From Dipteris shenzhenensis (lineage: Eukaryota > Polypodiophyta > Polypodiopsida > Gleicheniales), in assembly GCA_047967505.1 (NCBI GenBank), contig CM106538.1: a stretch of DNA of 64,000 nucleotides, one strand, 5' to 3'. A program made the position numbers and the translations under genes. The notes under the pieces were generated by a model, which saw only the letters and a list, made by a program, of their open reading frames with translations, did no database searches and had not been told where the DNA came from. Positions 11,396 through 21,574 of the stretch are shown in pieces (positions within the stretch are counted from its first letter, which is position 1; every line of letters begins with the position of its first letter).

Positions 11396-11527
11396 CCTGT
11401 ATTCAAGCACAACACAAATTTTAAGTACTTTGACAAACTACAATTACTTTGAAAAATCAAAAGTACAATGAGTCCCATTAATACACCTCAAGTTTTTATT
11501 CTTCCCAATCATATAAGTATCAATTTC

Positions 11528-11619
11528 ATGCTTTGGGAATAGCCTAAAAGGCTTTACAACGCTTAGAGCATAAATGCTTTGGGAATAGCCTAAAAGGCTT
11601 TACAAGGCTTAGAGCATAA
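11528..11619. repeat. 46-bp tandem duplication
   Basis: Two copies starting ATGCTTTGGGAATAGCC, at 11528 and 11574, with one difference. It sits in the putative upstream exon region of the leftward gene. Confidence 0.85.
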
Positions 11620-12100
11620 ATGTGAAAAAAAATAAGGATTTACAATGATCTCTGAATACAAATTTGAAGTCTGTCATATATAAGTGCAAAATGCTCTGTC
11701 AACTCCCGCAACTGATATAAGTGTAAAATGCTCTGTCAACTTCCACAACTGTAATCTGTCATGTCCACTGATACAACTTTCAATCATCTTGAAAGTTTAA
11801 AAACCTTAATCGTTGCTTAAATGGTAGGGTTGTTGTGACTGTGAAACCGAATGTGAACGAATGGACTGACTCCGATTAGGAACTAGTCGGGAAATTTTGA
11901 GCATGGCTTTGATTGGTTTTTTTGGAGTTCTCTCCTCTAAGGACAAACTAATCTATGCTAATCTAGACTACACCAACCGTCGAAGCGAAGAAAAGCAAGA
12001 AATAATTTCTTTTCCATTGTTCTTTTTAATATCCTTAGGTTGCGAATTAAAAGCAAAAAATAATCTATTTTCCATTATTCTTTTTAATACACTAAGGTTG
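11620..12100. other. Non-coding spacer in 19-kb element
   Basis: AT-rich, with a short direct repeat (ATATAAGTGCAAAATGCTCT at about 11678 and ATATAAGTGTAAAATGCTCT at about 11716). No gene is seen. It probably includes 5' regulatory sequence of the leftward gene. Confidence 0.5.
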
Positions 12101-12146
12101 TGAGTTTAAAAAAGATAAAATTTGTATTTTATCTTTTTTAAACTCA
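12101..12146. repeat. Perfect 21-bp inverted repeat (hairpin), 4-nt loop
   Basis: The arm TGAGTTTAAAAAAGATAAAA(T) at 12101-12121 is matched exactly by its complement at 12126-12146. Part of the arm (TTTAAAAAAGATAAAATTT) recurs near 12391, on the far side of the adjacent C-rich tract. Confidence 0.9.
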
Positions 12147-12395
12147 CACCCCTTTCTCTCTCTCTCCCCCCCTTCTCTCCCCCCCCTTCTCTCTCGCTGC
12201 CGCCCCCATCCTCCCACCCCACCTTCCCCATTCTCACTCCCACGCCCACGTCCATTCTTTCACCTTCCCCATTCCCATTCCCTCTCCCACTCCCATCCTC
12301 CCACCCCTTTCTCTCTCTCTCCCCCCCCATTCTCTCTCGCTGCCATGGCAGCGGCCCCCCCTTCTCTCTCTCTCCCTTCCCCTTCTCGTTTTAAA
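12147..12395. repeat. Pyrimidine-rich tract (CCCTTTCTCTCTCT / CCCACTCCCATCCTCC)
   Basis: Nearly purine-free on the plus strand. It is composed of the same two kinds of unit that form the larger arrays at 13600-15545 and 15740-16780. The overlapping ORFs are translations of the repeat. Confidence 0.85.
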
Positions 12396-12450
12396 AAAGA
12401 TAAAATTTATATTTTCAAAAACTAATTTACTTACAACTCATAAGAATTGA

Positions 12451-12738
12451 ACATTCACATTAATAAGAAGTTAAAATCTTAATAAATTTGAATTTAAATA
12501 ATAAAAACTATAAAGTAGTTTAACTTAAAGTTTATGAAAAAATAACGTAAAATAAAGAAAACAAGACTTAAAATTAAAAATTTAATATTTACCTACATTC
12601 ACATTAATAAGAAGTTAAAATCTTAATAAATTTGAATTTAAATAATAAAAACTATAAAGTAGTTTAACTTAAAGTTTATGAAAAAACAACGTAAAATAAA
12701 GAAAACAAGACTTAAAATTAAAAATTTAATATTTACCT
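12451..12738. repeat. 144-bp tandem duplication, AT-rich
   Basis: 12451-12594 and 12595-12738 are almost identical (start ACATTCACATTAATAAG, end TTTAATATTTACCT). Confidence 0.92.
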
Positions 12739-12985
12739 AGAAGAATATATTAATTCTCCCTAAAAAGAAATAAATTAAAGTAATAATAACGAATGTAAGT
12801 TAAACTACTTTTAAAATTTTAATTTAAAATGTAATAAAATTAAAATTATACTTTTTATATTCCAAAACAAAATGCATTATAGTCTAAATTAAACTAGTAA
12901 ATTAAAAATGAAAGTGAAACTCATTTTAAATTCAAAAACAAAGAAAAATTTAAAATTCAAGTTTCTACAAGTTTTGCTTTTAGCA
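12739..12985. other. AT-rich non-coding segment
   Basis: Long A/T runs, with no gene and no recognisable element. Confidence 0.5.
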
Positions 12986-13600
12986 TACATTTGTCTTTTC
13001 ACATCCACGCATTTGTCTTTTGAAACACAAGGTTGTCTTTTATCACAATTTTCACATCCACGCGTTTGTCTTTTGAAACACAAGGTTGTCTTTTATCACA
13101 ATTTTCAAGTTTTCACACATTTATCTTTTCAAACACAAGGATTCATAGTTTAAAAAAAGGCGAGAAATTTGAAATTCTAGTTTCCACACGTTTCTCTTTT
13201 CAAACACCAAGGTTTATAGTTTTGTTTGTTTAAGTTTCGACTAAATCACACACCAATCTCCTCTAATATGCCTCATTGATCGTAGCTCCCAAATTCTTCC
13301 ATCAAAACATCTCTCCTTTATCTCTTCTTGACCGTCGCCCACTCATTTTTTCTCCTCATTGGTAAGATTTTTTATCTCGATCGTACTTTCTCTTGTGCCC
13401 TTCCTCTCTGAATTTTCATCAAACACCAAGGTTTATAGTTTTGTTTGTTTAAGTTTCGAATAAATCACATACCAATCTCCTCTCATATGCCTCATTGATC
13501 GTAGCTCCTTTATCTTGTCTCGATCGTCGCCCACTCATTTCTCCTCTTCATTGGTAAGATTTTCTATCTCGATCGTACTTTCTCGTGTCCTCCTCTCTAA
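12986..13600. repeat. Nested direct repeats: TTTGTCTTTT(C/G)A units and a ~220-bp duplication
   Basis: Units of the kind CATTTGTCTTTTGAAACACAAGG recur at about 13007, 13063 and 13117. A longer duplication starts CAAACACCAAGGTTTATAG at about 13201 and again at about 13419, each ending in the CTCGATCGTACTTTCTC region. The 60-80 codon frames here are repeat-derived. Confidence 0.75.
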
Positions 13601-15545
13601 ATTTTCATCTCTCTCACTCTTCTCTCTCTCTCTTTCCTCTCCGCTCTAGTCTACGTTTCCTCTCATCTTAGTCTACTCTCTCCCCTCCTCTTCATTTCCC
13701 CTCTCTCTCTCTCTCTCTCCCTTTCTCCTCACCTTTTCCCTCTCTCTCACTTGCGCTCCCCACTCTCTCTCACTTGCCATGACCTCCCCCCCTCCCCTCT
13801 CTCTCTCTCCCCCTCTCTCCCTCTCGCTGCCGTGGCAGCGGCCCCCCCTCTCTCTCTCTCCCCCCTCTCTCTCTCTCTCTCTCCCCCCCTCCCTCTCTTT
13901 CGCTACCGTGGCAGCGGCCCCTCCTCCTCTCTCTCCTCCCCTCCCCTCTCTCTTGCTCTCGCATCTCCCCCCTTCTCTCTCTCCCCCCCCTCGTCTCTCG
14001 CTGCCGCGACAGCGGCCCCCCTCTCTCTCTCTCCCCTCCCCTCCCTCTCTCCCCCCTCTCTCTCGCTGCCCCCCCTTATCTCTCTCCCCCCTCCTCTCTC
14101 GCTGCTGCGGCAGTGGCCCCCCCTCTCTCTTCCCTCTCCCCACCCCTTCCCTCTCCCCCCCCTCCCCCTCTCTCGTTGCCGCGGCAGCGGCTCCCCCCTC
14201 TCTCTCTCCCCTCCCCTCCCCTCCCTCCCTCTCCCCCCTCTCTCTCTCTCCCTCCCCTCTCTCTCGCTGCCCCCCCTTCTCTCTCTCCCCCCCTCCCTCT
14301 CTCGCTGCCGCGGCAGCGGTAGCGGCTCCCCCCTCTCTCTCTCCCCTCCCCTCCCCTCCCCTCCCTCTCCCCCCTCTCTCTCTCTCCCTCCCCTCTCTCT
14401 CGCTGCCCCCGCCCCCCCTTCCCTCTCCCCCCCTCCCCCTCTCTCGCTGCCGCGGTAGCGACAGCGGCCCCCCCCTTCTCTCTCTCCCCCTCCCCTCTCT
14501 CTCGCTGCCCCCGCCCCCCCTTCCCTCTTCCCCCTCCCCTCTCTCGCTGCCGCGGCAGTGGCAGCGACCTCCCCCCTTCTCTCTCTCTCCCCCTCCCCTC
14601 TCTCCGCTGCCCCTGCCCCCCCCCTTCCCTCTCCCCCCCTCCCCCTCTCTCGCTGCTGCGGTAGCGGCAGCGGCCCCCCTTCTCTCTCTCCCTCCCTCTC
14701 TCTCGCTGCCCCGCCCCCCCTTCCCTCTCCCCCCTCCCCCTCTCTCGCTACCGCGGCAGCGGCAGCGGCCCCCCCTTCTCTCTCTCCCCCTCCCCTCCCT
14801 CCCTCTCCCCCCTCTCTCTCGCCGCCCCCCCTTCTCTCTCCCCCCCTCTCTCTCACTGCCCCCCTTCTCTCTCCCCCCCCTCCCTCTCCCCTCCCCTCTC
14901 CCTCCCCTCCCTCCCCCCCTCTCTGCTGCCGTGGCAGCGGCCTCCCCCTCCCTCTCTCTCTCCCCCCCCTCGCGGCTTCCCCCTCTCTGCGGCCCCCCCC
15001 TTCTCTCTCTCCCCCTCCCCTCTCTCTCGTTGCCCCGCCCCCCCCTTCCCTCTCCCCCCCTCCCCCTCTCTCGCTGCCGCGGCAGCGGCAGCGGCCCCCC
15101 CTTCTCTCTCTCTCCCTCCCCTCTCTCTCGCTGCCCCCGCCCCCCCTGTCCTCTCTGCCCCCTCCCCCTCTCTCACTGCTGCAGCAGCGGCAGCGGCCCC
15201 CCTTCTCTCTCTCCCTCCCCCTCCCCTCCCTCCCTCCTCTCTCTCGCCGCCCCCCTTCTCTCTCCCCCCCCCTCTCTCTCGCCGCCCCCCCTTCTTCTCT
15301 CCCCCCCTCCCTCTCCCCTCCCCTCTCCCTCCCCTCCCTCCCCCCTCTCCGCTGCCGCGGCAGCGGCCTCCCCCTCCCCTCTCTCTCTCCCCCCTCGCGG
15401 CTTCCCACCTCTCTCCCCTCTCTTCCCCCCTCCCCTTCTCTCCCCCCTCCCTTTCTCTCCCCTCTCTTTCCCCCCCTTCTCTCCTCTCTCTCCCTCTCTC
15501 TTTCTCTCTCTCTTATATTCTCTCTCTAAAAATCTTTCCTTCACT
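13600..15545. repeat. 1.9-kb polypyrimidine array with CTGCCGCGGCAG palindromes
   Basis: Almost pure C/T on the plus strand (CTCTCTCTCCCC, CCCCCCTTCTCTC). It is punctuated every 50-150 bases by the G-containing palindrome GCTGCCGCGGCAGC and variants with an extra GGTAGC or GGCAGC. The 500-593-codon frames on both strands (Ser/Pro/Leu on plus, Arg/Glu/Gly on minus) reflect the strand asymmetry and are not genes. Located between the divergent gene blocks of the 19-kb element. Confidence 0.93.
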
Positions 15546-15717
15546 TTTCTCTCTCTATAATAAAATTTCAAAGAATACAAATTTTAAAAAAAGTACCTGG
15601 AAAAAAGTTGAAATCGATGCTTGTGCTTGCTTGTGCTTGCTTTTGCTCTTCCTCCTCTTTTTGCTTCTCCTCTTGCTCTTCCTTGTTGAAATGAGAGAAA
15701 CAATGAGAGAAGGAGAG

Positions 15718-15727
15718 TATATATAAG
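15718..15727 (+). promoter_or_regulatory. TATA-like sequence between satellite arrays
   Basis: TATATATAAG, about 30 bases after a run of GAGAGAA and about 2.3 kb before the rightward gene block. The distance is long and no transcript start is visible, so assignment to a gene is tentative. Confidence 0.2.
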
Positions 15728-15739
15728 AAAAACTAGGGT

Positions 15740-16780
15740 TTTAAGTGCTTCTCTCTCATTGGTCCTTTTATAACATTATCTCTCTCCCATTGGCCTCTCT
15801 ATTAGATTATCTTCTCTCTCTCCCACACACTCCCATCCTCCCACCCCATTCCCACTCCCACTCCCACCCCCATCCTCCCACCCCACCTCCCCCATTCTCA
15901 CTCCCACGCCCACACCCCATTCTTTCACCTTCCCCATCCCCACTCCCTCTCCCACTCCCATCCTCCCACCCCACCCCTCCCACTCCCACCCTCACCCCAC
16001 CCCCACCTCCCCCATTCCCACTCCCACTCCATTCTCCCACCCACTCCCATCCTCCCACCTACACCTCTCACTCCCACTCCCATCCTCCCACCCCACCCCT
16101 CCCCCCCATTCCCATCCCACTCCCACTCTCCCACCCTTATCCTCCCACCTCACCCCTCCCACTCCCATCCTCCCACTCCCTCTCCCACTCCCACTCCCAC
16201 TCCCACTCCCATTTCCCACCCCCCACCTCCCCCATTCCCACTCCCACTCCCATTTTCCCACCCCCCCCCCCGCCTCCCCCACTCCCACTCCCTCCCCCAT
16301 CCTCCCACCCCACCCCTCCCACTTCCACCCCCACCTCCCCCATTCCCACTCCCATCCTCCCACCTCACCCCTCCCACTTCCACCCCCACCTCCCCCATTC
16401 CCACTCCCTCTCCCACTCCCATCCTCCCACTCCCACTCCCCACCCCTCCACACTCCCACTCCCATCCTCCCACCCTCACCCCACCCCCACCTTCCCCATT
16501 CCCACTCCCTCTCCCACTCCCACTCCCATTCTCCCACCCCCACCCCCACCTCCCCCATTCCCACTCCCTCTCCCAGTCCCACTCCCATTCTCCCACCCCC
16601 ACCCCCACCTCCCCCATTCCCACTCCCACTCCCATCCTCCCACCCCCACCCCCACCGCCCCCATTCCCACTCCCTCTCCCACTCTCCCTTTCTCCCACTA
16701 CCACCCTCCCACACTCCCTTTCTCCACTTTCCCACTCTCCCTTTCTCCCACTACCACCCTCCCAACTATCAATTCCACTA
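15740..16780. repeat. C-rich array (CCCACTCCCA / CCTCCCACCCC units)
   Basis: About 1 kb of short C-rich units, mostly CCCACT, CCCATCCTCCCACC and CACCTCCCCCATTCC, arranged in higher-order blocks of about 60-100 bases. The minus strand is a strong candidate for G-quadruplex formation (GGGTGGG, GGGAGTGGGAGTGGGA). The long ORFs inside are artefacts. Confidence 0.93.
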
Positions 16781-17890
16781 TTACTTATGAATTCTAATTA
16801 AAACTATTACTTAAATAAATGATATTACTTGAAAACACTCATAGGATTTAAGGTTTAGGATTTCGTGGTTTGGGTTTAGGATTTGGGGTTTGGTGAGTTA
16901 GGGTTTAGGGTTCAATGTTTGAGGGTTAGGGTTTGGGGGTTAGGGTTTAGAGTTTGGTGGTTTAGGGTTTAGGGTTTGGGGGTTGGGGTTTAGGATTTAG
17001 GGTTTAGGGTTTAGGGGTTAGGGTTTAGGGTTTAGGGTTTGGGGTTAGGGTTTAGGGTTTGGGAGTTAGAGTTTAAGGTTTAGGGTTTAGGGTTTGGGAT
17101 TTAGGGTTTGGGGTTTAGGGTTTAGGGTTTGGGAGTTAGGGTTTAGGGTTCACGGTTTAGGGTTTGGGAGATAGGGTTTAGGGTTTAGGGTTTAGGAGTT
17201 AGGGTTTAGGGTTTAGGGTTTAGGGTTTAGGGTTTAGGGGTTAGGGTTTAGGGTTTGGGAGTTAGAGTTTAAGGTTTAGGGATTAGGGTTTGGGGTTTAG
17301 GGTTTAGGGTTTGGGAGTTAGGGTTTAGGGTTTAGGATTTAGGGTTTAAGAGTTAGGATTTAGGGTTTGGGGGTTAGGGTTTAGAGTTTAGGGTTTGGGG
17401 GTTAGGGTTAAGGGTTTAGGGTTTAGGGTTTAGGGTTTAGGAGTGAGGGTTTAGAGTTTAGGGTTTAGGGGTTAGGGCTAAGGGTTTAGGGTTTAGGGTT
17501 TAGGAGTTAGGTTTTAGGGTTTAGGGTTTAGGGTTTGGGAGTTAGGGTTTAGGGTTTGGGGTTTGGGAGTTAGGGTTTAGGGTTTAGGGTTTGGGGGTTA
17601 GGGTTTAGGGTTTAGGGTTTAGGGTGTGGGAGTTAGGGTTTAGGGTTTAGGAGTTAGGGTTTAGGGTTTGGGGTTTAGGGTTTAGGGTTTGGGAGTTAGG
17701 GTTTGGGGTTTGGGGGTTAGGATTTAGGGTTTAGGGTTTGGGGGTTAGGGTTTAGGGTTTAGGGTTTAGGGTTTGGGAGTTAGGGTTTAGGGTTTAGGGT
17801 TTAGGGTTGTTATTGGTTAGGGTTTAGGGTTGTTTTGGTTTACGGTTTAGGGTTTAGGGTTTAGGGTTGTTATTGGTTTACTGTTGTTAT
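16781..17890 (+). repeat. Degenerate plant telomere-like array (TTTAGGG)n inside 19-kb element
   Basis: From about 16845 the sequence is an irregular array of TTTAGGG and variants (GGTTTGGG, GGGGTTAGGG, GGGAGTTAGGG, TTTAAGG). It ends with TTGTTATTGGTTAGGG-type units at about 17810-17890. The G-rich strand is the plus strand. It lies immediately upstream of the rightward gene block. This is an interstitial array, because it is bounded on both sides by element sequence. Confidence 0.93.
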
Positions 17891-18023
17891 TGGTTAGTGT
17901 CTAATTAAATTTTCAAACACGTTCTGGATTTTTAAATCATTAATAAAGTAGATTATTGAGAAGAGACTAATGTTCTTTATAATGGTTGTTACAGCTTGTT
18001 TGTAAAGGAAACTCACAAAGGAG

Positions 18024-19394
18024 ATGGCTACAAAATTTATTCCGGGGATGGAGGTGATTTTATGTTGTAAAAGAGAGGTAGTTGCATTTGCTACAATCCA
18101 TGAAAGTGATCCAAATTCTATTTGTCACTTTAGAAGACTTGGCGAAGATAAGGTGGCGGTTATCGTATCAAGGATTCTTAGTGCACATGTTGAGCTAAAG
18201 CATAAGTGTGGGGATATTGAAATCCTTGGAGATGTTATGCCCTATAATACTTCCAACAAAGCATTTATTGCATGGGACAGAGATGAGACTTATCCAACAC
18301 ATGTCATCAGGAATACAAAGTGCATATCTTTGGATTTTAGAGTGGGAGATATTTGACAAATGTTATCATTTACAAATAAGTATGTAGCAGAAGGTCAAGT
18401 CTTGGGATTTGAACAAGTTGAACACTGGACATTTGCGCAGATGAGAATTCAAAAAGTTACTGATGATGGTATGGATGATAACTCAATGTCATTGGATGGT
18501 CCCTACTATGAGGTAGGTAAGGATTTGAGATGGAGCATGCAATTTTTAAAGATTGGAAAGACTCGGCATGTTGTTTTTAATGATAAACATAATGTATACT
18601 ACAACATCAAAGAATTGAAAGAATATGCCAATGTACCAAGCTCTATTCCTTCAGAGATGGATGATTCCAATGCACTCAACTCTAGCACTGATGTCTTATC
18701 AGAAGTCGATGAGTTCATTGGTACCGAGAAAGAAAAATATTTCACAAGTGATGCCTTATCCGGGGTGGATGAGTTCATGCACATTGAGAACTTGGGCAAA
18801 GATGTCAAAAGTGTTATATCTTCAAGCATGGATGGCTTCATGGATACTGATAAAGTTCTTGGAGTCAAAGCAGGTAACTATGGAATTATGGAAATCATGC
18901 ACGATAGTATAATGAGTGATGTTCTCTCTGGAGTAGAGGAGTTTCAAGACTATGGAGTTATGCAATCCATAGAAAGTGCATCAATGAGCGATGTTCTCTC
19001 AGGAATAGATGAGTTTGAAGATCATTCTGGACACTCTATCACCACTGACTATGGAGTTATGAAATCCATAGAAAGTGCATCAATGAGTGATGTTCTCTCA
19101 GGAATAGATGAGTTTGAAGATCATTCGGGACACTCTAATGCCATTGTGACAAGTGGTTCTATGATTGTATCAAAAGTAGGGATGAGGTCAACAAAGGACC
19201 ATTCGGTGTTTGACTTTGATTGTGAACTTGTAAATGTTACAAATGGTTTGACGAATGTATCAAAAGCAAGGATGACATCAACAAAGGAATATTCAGTATT
19301 TGACTGTCAAAGTGATAAGATCAAGGATGCAACATCTCATGAAAACAACATGACAAATAAATCTTACAAGGAGAACTACACAAATCCAAATTAG
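18024..19394 (+). pseudogene. Rightward gene, N-terminal part: DUF8039-like domain and DVLSGxDEF repeats
   Basis: An ATG in good context (GAGATGG) opens a frame of 110 codons. A TGA (18354-18356) interrupts it, and it continues in the same frame to a TAG (19392-19394). The first part (GMEVILCCKREVVAFATIHE, then DKVAVIVSRILS) resembles, from memory, the small beta domain catalogued as DUF8039 in plant transposon proteins. The second part contains at least five acidic copies of DVLSGVDEF / DALSGVDEF / DVLSGIDEF, two of them inside a near-identical 38-40-residue tandem repeat (YGVMxSIESASMSDVLSGID). The same frame runs on into the transposase core with no frameshift until about 20900, so this is one gene with point stops. 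Confidence 0.55.
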
Positions 19395-20855
19395 AATGGA
19401 CAGAAGGTCCCAAAACGGACATACAGATGCATGAAAAGACAACGAGTGCAGGCAGATCCAAAAAAGCAACCAAAAAGAATAAGAGTAATGAATGAAGATG
19501 TTATGCTAAAAGCAATGCGATCTACATGCTGTAAGCATACATGTATGCGATCCATTAACTTACATGACATCAAGGGTTGTAGAGAACATGTCTGGCAAAG
19601 GAAAGGAAGCAGAAGAAATGAATACCTACTCACGAGATTTTCTTGCTTTCTTGTAAATGATAAGAGAAGGCGAAGTTCAGGACATCAAATAAGGCCTCTT
19701 ATAAATGGAAAAAGTATATGCAATAATGCATATCGCATTATTACAGGATTATCACATAACACATATTGGAATTTGGCTAATAAAGCAAAGTATGGAGTTA
19801 AATTTAACATTCATGGAAACATAGGAAGGCCCAAAACAAGAGCCTCAACGGTTGCGGCAACAGCAATTTTGAAAGATCACATTTATGAAAATGCTTTACC
19901 GCAACCCCACCTATCAGAAATGCATCTTCCGATAGGTTTGACCAAAAAAGAAGTATTTAACTCTATTGGAGAAACACAGAGGCAAAGAGGGCATGCATCG
20001 GCATCTTTTCATACTTTGTATACTCTTTGGAAAAAAAGATTTGGACATGTTAAAATCCCAAAGAGGCAAAAAATGTCAAAGTGCAACGACTGTGATGATC
20101 TAAAGCGAGCACTTGAGAGTGCAACATCTCTAGAACAAAAAGAAGCTTACAAAAGAAAGAGAGAATTTCATCATGGACTTGTTCGACATTCTAGAATAAA
20201 ATATGCATTTTGGAAGGAGCAAGCTATTTCTCACCCAAATGAGTACATGTGCATTATTGTAGATGGTATGGATCAAAATACAACAACATTACCTCGATTC
20301 GTTAACACTCCACCTAAGCTACAAGACAAATACTTTTTAAAGACACATCTATGTGGAGTGTTAGTGCATGGATTTAAGTTTTTTGCAGACATATGGATTG
20401 ATTCCTTGCATCTACACGATAGCAATCAAGTTGTAACATCCGTTATGAAGGCAATTCACAATGTACATGCAGAAAAAGGTCACCTACCAGCAACTTTGAG
20501 AATACAAGCAGACAATTGCTGATGAGAGAATAAGAATGTACTCTTCTTTGCATTTTGCTCAATGCTAATCGCTCATAGAATCTTCAATGAGATTGAAGTT
20601 GGGTTTTTGTTGGTTGGGCACACACATGAGGATATCGATCAGGTATTTAGCACAGTTTCAAGAGAACTAAAACACAAGGACATGGAGACAATGGATGACT
20701 TGATAAGAAAATGTGGGAGGCAAGTTGGTGGCCGTAAGGAAGGAACAATATGCTCAATGGTTGAGAGGATGTATGATTGGAAGAGCTTTATTCTACCTTT
20801 CATACAAAAAGGTGGTGATGCCCTGATTGGTCATAGCGCTCCACACTATTTTTGA
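19395..20855 (+). pseudogene. DDE/RNase-H-fold transposase candidate of 19-kb element
   Basis: Continues in frame from the upstream part (first ATG at 19431). In order: a basic Cys-rich N-terminus (CCKHTCMRSINLHDIKGC); a GRPKTRAST segment; a CNDCDDLKRAL...KREFHHGLVRHSR zinc-binding-like stretch; the first acidic motif in YMCIIVDGMDQNTT (about 20250); a VHGFKFFADIW strand; the second acidic motif QADNC (about 20510); and ENKNVLFFAF followed by GHTHEDIDQVFSTVSREL (about 20615-20665). This pattern fits RNase-H-fold transposases of the group annotated as DUF7869-like. That name is from memory and needs an HMM check. Two consecutive TGA codons (20520-20525) fall exactly between DNC and ENKN. Another TGA ends the frame at 20853. 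Confidence 0.6.
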
Positions 20856-21574
20856 TTTTTCTTAAAGGATGAAAAACCAGTGATGCAATGGCAACACTAT
20901 TCTCTTGATACAAAATGGGAACCGAAGAACCTTACTCTCTCTTAACTTCAATCCTGAGCAAAGAAATGCATCCAACATGGGCTCCTATGAAAGAATTCAG
21001 CGAGAAATCCAAAGGTGAAATAGAAGGCTTAAAAGCTTTTATTGCATACAAAGAGGAAATGCTCCGGAGATTTCCTGATTGGAAGCCCTCTTGGAAGGAA
21101 CACACTACTGTTGTAATTAGCAAGACCTACCAATTGATAAAGGACCTTGCAAAAATGCGAGAAGATGATATTAAGGCAGAACGGCCTTTATTTTGGCCAA
21201 ATGTTGGTAATGACTTGCGTCCAGCATGTGGTCTCTTTGAAAATGAGTTTGAATCGTTGCTCCCACGTCCATATTGTGGACCCAAGAAGAGAGAGTTTAT
21301 GCCACAAATAGACATAGATGTCCATTGTTTTGTTGCAGTTCGACCATCGGATGATGAACATGAGAACGTGAAGTTTTGGGTTGCGAAAGTAGTTGACGTG
21401 AGCATGGATGACCAGGGGAGAGCTACAACATTTACAGCGGTATGGTATGAGCCAAGGGGTAGGAAGGAGAACCAAGATAACAGTACATTGTATAGTAGTT
21501 GTTTGAAAAAGGAATGGATCCCAAACCATGAAGCAATTTCAAGACTTTCCACAGAGACAGTCATAGTATCCTAG
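20856..21574 (+). pseudogene. Transposase C-terminal part with BAH/Tudor-like segment
   Basis: After a frame change at about 20900 the ORF from 20915 encodes a helical, Lys-rich region (DWKPSWKEHTTVVISKTYQL). A beta-rich module follows at about 21320-21460: CFVAVRPSDDEHENVKFWVA, then KVVDVSMDD and FTAVWYEPRG. The pattern of small hydrophobic strands with FWVAKVVD and VWYEPRG resembles chromatin-reader-like (BAH or Tudor-type) tails found after similar transposase cores. The assignment is by eye only. The gene ends at TAG 21572-21574. Confidence 0.45.

Noticed and set aside
13673-15580. Very long open frames (up to 593 codons) on both strands
   Set aside because: They are translations of a polypyrimidine satellite: Ser/Pro/Leu on one strand and Arg/Glu/Gly on the other, with no domain.
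13600-16780. CRISPR-like array
   Set aside because: No constant repeat alternating with unique spacers. These are overlapping low-complexity satellites in a plant-like genome.
15745-16797. 350-codon Pro/Ser/His-rich frame and Gly/Trp/Glu-rich minus frames
   Set aside because: Produced by the CCCACT-type array. The repeat period explains the composition.
16845-17890. Chromosome end (true telomere)
   Set aside because: The array is degenerate and flanked on both sides by element sequence, with genes continuing beyond it. It is interstitial.
18354-20525. Stop-codon readthrough or RNA editing of stops in the transposase
   Set aside because: Reverse (U-to-C) editing is known from plant organelles, not nuclear transposons. 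Simple mutational decay at CGA/CAG codons is sufficient. Not excluded without RNA data.
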